From Thiomargarita sp. (GTDB lineage Bacteria > Pseudomonadota > Gammaproteobacteria > Beggiatoales > Beggiatoaceae), in contig JAGLFE010000019.1 in the NCBI GenBank assembly GCA_023144675.1, forward strand, positions 1-7,597: a stretch of 7,597 nucleotides of DNA. Direction: 5' to 3'. The notes below the pieces were generated by a model. It had not been told where the DNA came from. It saw nothing but the letters and a program-made list of their open reading frames with translations, and ran no database searches. Positions 1-5,701 of the stretch are shown here, in pieces. The translations under genes were made by a program, and so were the position numbers. Position 1 is the first letter of the stretch. Each line of letters opens with the position of its first letter.

Positions 1-93
1 ATTCCTGATTAAACTTGATTGATTTTGCTTTGTTCATAATCGTTTTGAAAATTGTAGTATCTTTTTCATAATGCGAATATTTACTATTGCTAT

Positions 94-330
94 TTATGAA
101 TGTCCGATTGAACCTCTTGTTAAATTTCTCTTTACTTCATTTCCTGCCAAATCTAAAAGCATACGTAAAGCATGATTTACGGCTTCGGAATTTTTGAAAA
201 CTTCCGCAATATTTGGTTCTAAAAGAACAACATTAGTTCCCTGCTGATATGCCTGATAATGTTTGCCACGCACGCCATTTGAAAAATCATATTTCGGTCG
301 CATTTCTTCATCTTTAGTTATATTGATCAT
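94..330 (-). CDS. Antitoxin-like protein paired with a BrnT-type toxin remnant
   Basis: A 78-residue protein that I recognise as a small antitoxin-like family common beside toxin genes in cyanobacteria and sulfur-oxidising gammaproteobacteria. Its core reads MRPKYDFSNGVRGKHY, then QGTNVVLLEP, then VNHALRMLLDLA. The frame stays open upstream to 480, but I chose the ATG at 328-330 (MINITKDEE). The upstream codons are out-of-frame translation of a BrnT-like toxin tail, and family members normally begin just before the MRPxYDF motif. A second possible start is the Met nine codons further in. The chosen start overlaps the end of the toxin remnant by 17 bases, the usual layout for translationally coupled toxin-antitoxin pairs. 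By family analogy it would neutralise the toxin and repress the operon. With the toxin truncated it may now act alone. No frame damage is visible. The functional name rests on family memory and context only. Confidence 0.7.
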   Translation of the reverse strand: MINITKDEEMRPKYDFSNGVRGKHYQAYQQGTNVVLLEPNIAEVFKNSEAVNHALRMLLDLAGNEVKRNLTRGSIGHS

Positions 331-457
331 AATAATTTTGCTCTTGCCTTGTAGTTTTTCTAGCACTGATAATTCGGATTCGGTTCTGTTGCCTCTCAGT
401 GTAGAAAACCACAAGAAGATTGCCTGCATTTGATCGACCAATACTAATAAATCTATA
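314..457 (-). pseudogene. Truncated BrnT-like (DUF497) toxin, C-terminal half only
   Basis: This frame runs from an in-frame TAA (458-460) to a TAA at 314-316 and encodes 47 residues. They match the C-terminal half of BrnT ribonuclease toxins: RFISIG, then GNLLVVFYTER, then the hallmark RIRIISARKTTRQE, then a short tail. BrnT proteins are usually about 90 residues, so roughly the first 45 are missing. Two stops in this frame (TAG 467-469, TAA 458-460) lie just upstream, and I found no N-terminal BrnT sequence (FEWD, KHGV motifs) in any frame of 458-672. The adjacent +0 frame reads S-D-F-R-K-Y just before RFISIG, so a small insertion (five bases, near 456-461) may mark part of the break. The tail overlaps the antitoxin-like gene by 17 bases, as in intact modules. 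A toxin lacking half its fold should be inactive. Confidence 0.65.
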
Positions 458-476
458 TTATATTTTCTAAAATCGC

Positions 477-672
477 TCAATCCATAACTTTTAAATACTC
501 TTGAATATTATGACAACCAATTTTTAAATTCGTAACGAGATGCAAATGCCATAAAAGGGATGACAATTATAATAAATATTTTTCAGCGCAAACGGTGATA
601 ACTTGCAATACCATTCTATATTTAGATTCATCGGTTTTAAAAGCAGTATATTCAATTAATTCTTCCAATAAT
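477..672 (-). other. Intergenic stretch with a possible broken small ORF
   Basis: Between the HTH antitoxin gene and the BrnT remnant no complete gene is visible. One minus-strand frame is open from about 683 to a TAA at 567-569. It includes TAFKTDESKYRMVLQVITV and ends VCAEKYLL. It then continues in the same frame to a TGA at 477-479, ending KIGCHNIQEYLKVMD. Start codons are poor (TTG only) and there is no ribosome binding site. It could be a decayed gene with one internal stop, or chance in AT-rich DNA. I do not recognise the family. Confidence 0.25.
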
Positions 673-954
673 TTATGCAACAACTTGAATATGTAGATTC
701 AAAGACTTCATTACACGTTGAACTATATCCCATTGTGGTTTAGATTCACCTGATAATACTTTATAAAGTATTTTTTGATTAATACCTGTTTCTTTGGCTA
801 TATATTCAATACCTTTCATTTTTACAACATCTCCTAATGCAATTATAAATGTAGCTGGATCATCATCATTGTACGCATCATTCAAATAGTAGTTAATGTC
901 TTTTTTTGATTTTAATAAATCAGCTGGATTATATTCTTGTAGTTTTATACCCAC
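673..954 (-). CDS. HI1420-type HTH antitoxin of an addiction module
   Basis: A 93-residue XRE/HigA-like DNA-binding antitoxin of the HI1420 class, which sits downstream of its toxin. Visible landmarks are the N-terminal YNPADLLKSKKDINYYLNDA segment, DPATFIIALGDVVKMKG, and a helix-turn-helix at about residues 50-75 (IEYIAKETGINQKILYKVLSG) followed by VMKSLNLHI. By family knowledge it binds and neutralises the toxin and represses the shared promoter. The start is a GTG (952-954). The toxin stop, a three-base AAG spacer and this GTG lie in one frame, so translation probably depends on coupling to the toxin ORF. The AAAGG next to the GTG is too close to act as a normal Shine-Dalgarno for it. The reading frame is intact and of normal family length. 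A likely binding site is the inverted repeat over the promoter at 1264-1297. Confidence 0.88.
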   Translation of the reverse strand: MGIKLQEYNPADLLKSKKDINYYLNDAYNDDDPATFIIALGDVVKMKGIEYIAKETGINQKILYKVLSGESKPQWDIVQRVMKSLNLHIQVVA

Positions 955-957
955 CTT

Positions 958-1261
958 TTATTTATCTCTTAGTTGTTTTAACATCGTTTTGGCTCGTTTA
1001 ATATCTGCTTGTTGTGTTGATTTATTTCCACCACACAGCAGTAAAATTAATTGCTTTCCACGTTTAGTGAAGTAAATACGATACCCTTTTCCAATAAAAA
1101 TACGCATTTCACTAATGTTATTTACAACTTGGGAAACATCACCCAAATTACCAGCTCGAACTCGAACAATACGTGAGGCAATTGCTCTAGCTGCTTGTCG
1201 ATCATTTAATTTATTAGCCCCATTTGGAAAAAACATCAGTTGTAATAACGTCGTATTTCAT
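958..1261 (-). pseudogene. Frameshifted HI1419-type (RelE-fold) toxin gene
   Basis: The downstream frame gives 86 residues typical of the HI1419/Gp49-like addiction-module killer family: KLNDRQAARAIASRI, VRAGNLGDV, EMRIFIGKGYRIYF, and the diagnostic LLLCGGNKSTQQADI. The matching N-terminus lies in a different frame. From the ATG at 1259-1261 it reads MKYDVITTDVFSKW and then hits Gly-stop (GGC TAA). Removing one base from the G4 run (C4 on the plus strand, 1218-1221) joins the two parts as ...FSKW-ANKLNDRQ... and gives exactly 100 residues, the family's normal size. An out-of-frame ATG at 1234-1236 gives a 92-residue ORF starting MFFPNG. It has no Shine-Dalgarno and lacks the native first strand/helix. 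The gene is therefore probably inactive, unless the extra base is a sequencing error or is bypassed by slippage. Known relatives are ribosome-dependent mRNA-cleaving or related RelE-like toxins. The antitoxin follows three bases after the stop. Confidence 0.85.
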
Positions 1262-1263
1262 AA

Positions 1264-1297
1264 TAACAATTGTAACCTAACTAATATTTAATTGTTA
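1264..1297. promoter_or_regulatory. Inverted repeat over the TA promoter, likely antitoxin operator
   Basis: TAACAATT (1264-1271) and AATTGTTA (1290-1297) form a perfect 8-base inverted repeat, with centres about 26 bases apart. One arm overlaps the -10 box and the other the -35 box. The inner arm also contains the 8-base palindrome ACAATTGT (1266-1273). This is the geometry expected of an operator bound by two HTH antitoxin dimers that autorepress the operon. Binding by the HI1420-type protein encoded just downstream is inferred. Confidence 0.45.
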
Positions 1298-1298
1298 A
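1269..1298 (-). promoter_or_regulatory. Candidate sigma-70 promoter of the toxin-antitoxin operon
   Basis: On the minus strand, TTAACA (1293-1298) and TACAAT (1269-1274) each match the -35 and -10 consensus at five of six positions, with an 18-base spacer. Only seven bases separate the -10 box from the ATG at 1261. Transcription would therefore start at or next to the start codon, giving a leaderless or nearly leaderless toxin message. That agrees with the lack of a Shine-Dalgarno there. Such matches are common in AT-rich DNA, but the position and the overlapping inverted repeat support this one. Confidence 0.5.
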
Positions 1299-1308
1299 TA
1301 AACCAATA

Positions 1309-1425
1309 GACAGTTTTTACAACTTATTGTCATTACAAGACTTTTTATTGTTTAAACAAAATTCAAAAACTACTTAAATTTCAATTACTTATAATTTTAA
1401 GTAAACTCAAATTTTAAAAACTGTC
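1309..1425. repeat. Long-range inverted repeat bounding a 117-base AT-rich segment
   Basis: GACAGTTTTTA (1309-1319) is the exact reverse complement of TAAAAACTGTC (1415-1425). Allowing one mismatch, the match extends inward to 13 of 14 bases. The segment between holds a perfect 12-base palindrome TTGTTTAAACAA (1348-1359) and a 7-base stem hairpin TTACTTA/TAAGTAA (1385-1404). It contains no ORF and I see no flanking target duplication. It could be a miniature inverted-repeat element, a transcript structure between the chemosensory operon and the toxin-antitoxin operon, or chance. The hairpin lacks a G+C-rich stem and a T-tract, so I do not call it an intrinsic terminator. Confidence 0.4.
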
Positions 1426-1456
1426 CGAACTATTGTAAACAAGAGTTAGTACCTTT

Positions 1457-1927
1457 TTACGAAAACAACTGTGATTGAAGCAGTAAATTTTCCAAATAAG
1501 TGGTATCAGGTAAAAGGATTGATTTATATTCTTTATATTCAGTAGTAAATACTAAACCTTTTCGATTTTCCGCCCTGAACTGTGTTAAATCATCCTCTTT
1601 AATAGTTAAGGAATGGGGAACTTGAACTGATTTGAACGCATAAAAAGGCATTTTTTGGGTTGATTCTAAACCATATAATACAATCGTATGCTGTTTTAGC
1701 CCAGTTGCTGGGAGCAAAGGTAACAATAAAGCTTCTTCTATAGATAATAAAGGTACACGTTGTTCACGCCAATCAATCATGCCTAATAGCCACTTTGGTT
1801 GTTCTTTAAAAAGAGGCGTAACTTCATTAATTGGGAAAATTTCAGCGATAATCGTACTAGGCAATAATAACGATCCCACTTGAGTAGGAATTAAAACACA
1901 ACGTATAGTAGCTTGAACTTCTGACAT
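1457..1927 (-). CDS. chpC: CheW-like chemotaxis adaptor, ChpC position
   Basis: A 156-residue single CheW-like domain protein that should couple the kinase to the receptor array at the membrane. CheW hallmarks are SLLLPSTIIAEIFP (residues 19-32, the first strands), the signature WLLGMIDWREQRVPLLSIEE (46-65), HTIVLYGL (80-87) and KGLVFTTEYKEY (123-134). There is no signal peptide, receiver or kinase domain. It starts 36 bases after the hybrid kinase stop, so it is probably co-transcribed with it. Its start is the ATG at 1925-1927, preceded by only a weak AGAAA purine stretch. In Pseudomonas the Chp cluster ends chpA-chpB-chpC. The sequence and its place after chpA fit ChpC better than PilI, which lies before pilJ. 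The symbol is by position and general likeness. A generic CheW paralogue is the alternative. No methylesterase gene separates it from the kinase. Confidence 0.75.
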   Translation of the reverse strand: MSEVQATIRCVLIPTQVGSLLLPSTIIAEIFPINEVTPLFKEQPKWLLGMIDWREQRVPLLSIEEALLLPLLPATGLKQHTIVLYGLESTQKMPFYAFKSVQVPHSLTIKEDDLTQFRAENRKGLVFTTEYKEYKSILLPDTTYLENLLLQSQLFS

Positions 1928-1963
1928 TTAAATTTTCTATTTTATTATTTATTAATTAATAAT

Positions 1964-4900
1964 TTAAGTGGCGGTTCTATTTTCACTTAATAAGGCATGA
2001 ATATTCTCAAGCAATTCATTTTCATTAAACGGTTTACCTAAATAACGGTCAATACCTATTTTTGTAGCTTTATTACGGTGTTTATTACCAGTACGTGAAG
2101 TAATCATAATAATTGGTAAATGTTTCAAATCATCACGATTACGGATTTGAGTTGCTAATTCATAACCATCCATACGTGGCATTTCCACATCCAATAACAT
2201 TAAATCAGGAATCTGTTCTTGTAATTTGGTAATAGCATCTAAACCATCTTTGGCGGTCAAAACTTCCATCCCTTGACGCTTTAAGAAACGTGCTGTTACT
2301 TTACGTACCGTAATTGAATCATCCACAATCATAATAGTATTAATTTTTTGTTTTTCTGCTTCAGCAACAAGTGGACGTGTTATTCTATTTACAGTAGTCG
2401 TATCAATCCGAGTTAGAGCTGGCATATCCAAAATCAATACTACTCGACCATCACCTAAAATAGTTGCTCCTGCTAACCAACGAATTACACCTATTTGCGG
2501 ACCTACAGATTTAACAACAATTTCTTTATTACCTTTAATAACATCAACTGTTAATGCAATATAACGATCAGCAACATGAATTAATAAAGCTGGTATTAAT
2601 TGCTTTGAATCATCGGAAATTGATGGTTTACCCATACCTAATAATTCACCTAAATAACTAATTTGATATTGTTCACCCATATATTTATAATAATGCTCTT
2701 GGCTATCTTTAGTCAAATAATCAGGCGTAATACGCATAACCGCATTAACATGATTTATAGGAATAGCCATAGTTTCCTCACCTACTTGTACTAATAATGC
2801 TTGAGTAATGGTTAAAGACAAGGGCAAACGAATCTCAAATACAGTACCTTCATTCTGTTTAGAATCAATACGTAAACTACCACTCAATTGCTTTATTTCG
2901 CTATATACAACATCCATGCCCACGCCACGACCAGAAGTTGTTGTAAGTTTATCAGCGGTACTAAATCCATGTTCCAAAATAAATTGCATTAATTCGCGAT
3001 CATTAATAGTTATATCTGGTTTTATCAATCCTCTTTCTTCAGCTTTCTTACGAATTTTAGATAAATTTAAACCCGCTCCATCATCTCGTAATCTGATAAC
3101 TAACTCAGCTCCTTCCCTCGCCAAACTAACAATAATTGTAGCAACACTTGATTTTCCATTTTTTTGACGAGTATTTGCATCTTCAATACCATGGTCAATT
3201 GCATTCCTTAACATGTGTTCTAATGGCGCAATAATACGATTTAAAACTGTTCTTTCAAACTCAATTTCTTCTCCATTAACAATAAAATCAACTTGTTTAT
3301 GCAATTCTCTGGCAGTTAATCTAGCTATACGCTGTAATCTAGGAGATATGCGAGCAAAAGGTACCATCCGCGTCCGAATAATACCTTCTTGTAACTCAGC
3401 TCCAATACGTGATTGCTGAATTAATAAAGAATCACTTTGTCGAGTTAAATTTTTAATCGAATCCTGAATATTAGTTAAATCGCTAACACTTTCCATTAAG
3501 CTACGTGATAACTGTTGCATAACAGAAAAGCGATCAAGTTCTAATAAATCAAATTCTTCATCACCAGTAGTTTCTACCTCTTCAACTGTTTTAAAATGGG
3601 AGATAATCTGAGCTTCAGTTTCAATTTCTAACCTGCGTAATTGATCCCGTAAACGGATAACAGTTTGCTCCATTTCAGCCAAATTTATTTTAATATTACC
3701 TTGCTGTTGCTCCATGTGGGAGCGAGAAATGGATAATTCCCCCGCTAAATTAGTCAACTTATCAATTAAAGAGGCGCGCACCCGAATACGATCTTCGGAA
3801 TTATCAACTAATTCTTCTTTATTAGTAGTTTCAGGGGTTGGTGATGTTTCTGGTTTTGTCTGTTTTTTAGGAGCTTCTGGTTTTGGTTTACTAACTTGTC
3901 GTGAATCACTATCATTCAAAGTAGAATTAATCTGATTAATTAAATCCTCTGGCATATCTAAAGGCACACCAGAACGTACTGCTGCCAGCATTGCCGCTAA
4001 TTCATCTACACTTTCTTGAATAATTTCTTGAATTTTAGGAGTTGATTTTTCTACTCCTTCAACAATTTTAGTCAATACTGATTCTAAATGATGGCTCAAT
4101 TCACCCATCGGAGCCACTCCTACCATACGAGCTCCACCTTTTAAAGTATGCAATTCTCGTTGCAATTCCTTCATAAGTTGCAGGTTTTCAGGAGCAGCGT
4201 TCCAACGTTCCAATAAAGATTGAGTATTTTCTAAAATCTCCTCCGCTTCCTCGAAAAATAAGGACATAAACTCATCAGTTTGGAGATCAGACTCTTCGGT
4301 ATATGAATTATCTGGTTCTTCCTCAATTGATATGGTTGTTTCTAGCGGAAGTGTTGTGGTTAAAGATTTTATCTCTGTTTGGATTTGTTCAATAATTGTT
4401 TGATGCTGAATTGGGTCAGCAGTTTGACCATTTATTAGATTTTCAATAGCAATAATTGCTTGATTAAACAGAGTTTGGATGTCGGTAGTAATAACAACTT
4501 GTTGTTCTAATAATAGATTAGTGTAATTTTCTAAGGGAGAGGCTAGTTCTGAAACTACTGTAAGTTCTACACTATGCGATATTCCATTTAAGGTATGAAA
4601 TGCTCGTATAGTTTCTGGTTGTATATACTTAGGCGTATCTATATTGGCAAATTGTTGCTTTAATGCAGTTATATATTGTGAAGCTTCAGCATAAAATATT
4701 TTCCATAATTGTTGCGAATTATCATCTTTATTTTGTTTATCTGAATTGGCTGGTAATTCAGCTTCTGTATCATCAATTTCTAAATCTAATTCGGGTAGTA
4801 AATTCAAATCATCTAAGTCATCAGTCTCAAAAGAACCCAAATCATCTAAATTACCTAAGTCATCCAAATCACCTAAATCGTCAGTGCCAAAAGTATCATT

Positions 4901-5593
4901 TTCAAGTAGATCGCTTAAATCATCGGTATCTAAAATCTCAGATTCAAAGTCTAAATCGTCAAATTCAAGATTTTCATTATCCAATTCTATTACTGAATCT
5001 TCAATTACATCATTTGAATCTTCAATTATATCATCTTGTTCATTTAATGCTTCAATTGCTTCTTGAGGTGTTTCTTGGGGTAAGTTATTACTTTCTTCAA
5101 CCTGATTAGTTGTAATTTTTTGATTAGACTGAGTTTTTGGTTTATCACCAGCATCAAAGTTATCTAAAGTTTTATGCTTGGCAATATAATCAGCTTTTGA
5201 TATTAAAACCACGATCTCATATTCAGGAGCTTGAACTTGCTGATATTGTTCTACCAACGGTATTATAGTAGCGATGGCTTGTTCAATGAGCGTCAGTATT
5301 TCTTCGTTAACAGTTAAAGTTTTGTTGATTATTTCATTCAACATACTTTCAAATCGCCAACCTAATTCTCCAATAGCAACTGCTCCAACCAGTCGCCCAC
5401 TGCCTTTCATGGTATGAAAACAACGGCGTATAGTAATTAAAGCTTCTCCTTCTGAAATTGGGTTTTCTTTCCATTCAGTAAAGCTTGTTATAATTTCAGC
5501 ACGCACTTCTTCCATCTCTTCGATAAAGATTTCAGTGATTTCTTCATCTATTTCGGTGTTGGGTGTTGGTTCTGGAATTTCGAGCAAGTCCAT
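1964..5593 (-). CDS. chpA: ChpA-type CheA hybrid histidine kinase (Hpt, ATPase, CheW, receiver)
   Basis: A 1209-residue cytoplasmic chemosensory kinase controlling type IV pilus motility. Domain order: Hpt1 with phospho-His60 (HTMKGSGR); Asp/Glu-rich linker about 185-280; degenerate Hpt2 with His333 but Asn at the conserved Lys place (HTLNG); Hpt3 with His482 (HTLKGGAR); Pro/Lys-rich linker 565-595; long coiled dimerisation region about 600-745 with the LLELDRFSVMQQLSRSLMES segment characteristic of ChpA proteins; ATPase about 750-925 with N-box EHMLRNAIDHG (792-802), DDGAGL (837-842) and GRGVGMD (888-894); CheW-like domain about 926-1065; C-terminal receiver 1085-1205 with acidic pair D1091/D1092, phospho-Asp1135 (LLDVEMP), T1165 and K1187. 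All kinase motifs are intact. Pseudomonas ChpA is much longer; the region normally at its N-terminus is here encoded by the upstream gene. The start is the ATG at 5591-5593 with a weak AAGAT about seven bases before it. The 108-base gap upstream has stops in all frames, so the split is not one missed frameshift. Confidence 0.92.
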   Translation of the reverse strand: MDLLEIPEPTPNTEIDEEITEIFIEEMEEVRAEIITSFTEWKENPISEGEALITIRRCFHTMKGSGRLVGAVAIGELGWRFESMLNEIINKTLTVNEEILTLIEQAIATIIPLVEQYQQVQAPEYEIVVLISKADYIAKHKTLDNFDAGDKPKTQSNQKITTNQVEESNNLPQETPQEAIEALNEQDDIIEDSNDVIEDSVIELDNENLEFDDLDFESEILDTDDLSDLLENDTFGTDDLGDLDDLGNLDDLGSFETDDLDDLNLLPELDLEIDDTEAELPANSDKQNKDDNSQQLWKIFYAEASQYITALKQQFANIDTPKYIQPETIRAFHTLNGISHSVELTVVSELASPLENYTNLLLEQQVVITTDIQTLFNQAIIAIENLINGQTADPIQHQTIIEQIQTEIKSLTTTLPLETTISIEEEPDNSYTEESDLQTDEFMSLFFEEAEEILENTQSLLERWNAAPENLQLMKELQRELHTLKGGARMVGVAPMGELSHHLESVLTKIVEGVEKSTPKIQEIIQESVDELAAMLAAVRSGVPLDMPEDLINQINSTLNDSDSRQVSKPKPEAPKKQTKPETSPTPETTNKEELVDNSEDRIRVRASLIDKLTNLAGELSISRSHMEQQQGNIKINLAEMEQTVIRLRDQLRRLEIETEAQIISHFKTVEEVETTGDEEFDLLELDRFSVMQQLSRSLMESVSDLTNIQDSIKNLTRQSDSLLIQQSRIGAELQEGIIRTRMVPFARISPRLQRIARLTARELHKQVDFIVNGEEIEFERTVLNRIIAPLEHMLRNAIDHGIEDANTRQKNGKSSVATIIVSLAREGAELVIRLRDDGAGLNLSKIRKKAEERGLIKPDITINDRELMQFILEHGFSTADKLTTTSGRGVGMDVVYSEIKQLSGSLRIDSKQNEGTVFEIRLPLSLTITQALLVQVGEETMAIPINHVNAVMRITPDYLTKDSQEHYYKYMGEQYQISYLGELLGMGKPSISDDSKQLIPALLIHVADRYIALTVDVIKGNKEIVVKSVGPQIGVIRWLAGATILGDGRVVLILDMPALTRIDTTTVNRITRPLVAEAEKQKINTIMIVDDSITVRKVTARFLKRQGMEVLTAKDGLDAITKLQEQIPDLMLLDVEMPRMDGYELATQIRNRDDLKHLPIIMITSRTGNKHRNKATKIGIDRYLGKPFNENELLENIHALLSENRTAT
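4829..4882 (-). repeat. Three tandem 6-codon Asp-rich repeats in the kinase linker
   Basis: Residues 238-255 of the hybrid kinase are three near-identical hexads, DDLGDL, DDLGNL and DDLGSF. They lie inside a longer acidic tract (about 189-275) where TDDL also recurs at 223, 237 and 257. The DNA repeats with an 18-base period. The tract is a flexible acidic linker between Hpt1 and the degenerate Hpt2. It also produces long artefactual Ser/Lys-rich and Leu/His-rich frames on the plus strand. Confidence 0.8.
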
Positions 5594-5649
5594 ATTTTTA
5601 TCTTAATAAGCAGAGATACAAAATAAAGTCTAAAACTAATTAGATATTG

Positions 5650-5683
5650 TTTTGGCACATTTAATTAAAATATAAAGCCAAAA
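5650..5683. repeat. Inverted repeat between the two chpA parts
   Basis: TTTTGGC (5650-5656) and GCCAAAA (5677-5683) form a perfect 7-base inverted repeat around an all-AT-like 20-base spacer, in the 108-base gap between the ChpA N-terminal gene and the kinase gene. It could fold in the mRNA and tune relative expression or processing, or be a regulator site. It is short enough to be chance. A poor promoter-like pair (TTGTAT, 18 bases, TATATT) overlaps it on the minus strand. Confidence 0.25.
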
Positions 5684-5701
5684 GTGGTAATAATACAACT
5701 A

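Noticed and set aside
1..37. Possible start of another minus-strand gene (ATG at 35-37, MNKAKSIKFNQE) overlapping the stop of an 11-codon ORF (MKKILQFSKRL)
   Set aside because: Only 12 codons are visible before the window edge, with no clear ribosome binding site or homology, so it cannot be supported.
331..480. N-terminal 50-residue extension of the antitoxin-like ORF starting at a TTG near 480 (MSDFRKYN...)
   Set aside because: The same DNA encodes BrnT family motifs in another frame, and antitoxin relatives start near MINITKDEE/MRPKYDF, so the extension is a shadow frame.
1219..1236. MFFPNG start for the HI1419-type toxin
   Set aside because: It is an out-of-frame ATG without a ribosome binding site. 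The native N-terminus MKYDVITTDVF lies immediately upstream in the frame before the G4 run.
1385..1404. TTACTTA/TAAGTAA hairpin as an intrinsic terminator after the CheW-like gene
   Set aside because: The stem has a single G:C pair and no T-tract follows on the minus strand.
1309..1425. CRISPR array or tRNA in the non-coding region
   Set aside because: There are no regularly spaced direct repeats and no cloverleaf or conserved tRNA loop sequences.
2808..3935. Plus-strand ORFs 2808-3167, 3213-3419 and 3714-3935
   Set aside because: They are antisense to conserved kinase domains whose motifs are fully explained by the minus-strand frame.
4663..5109. Plus-strand ORFs at 4663-5109 and 4746-5066 (Leu/His/Gln-rich and Ser/Lys-rich)
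   Set aside because: They are antisense readings of the Asp-rich repetitive linker of the kinase gene and have no family resemblance or start signals.
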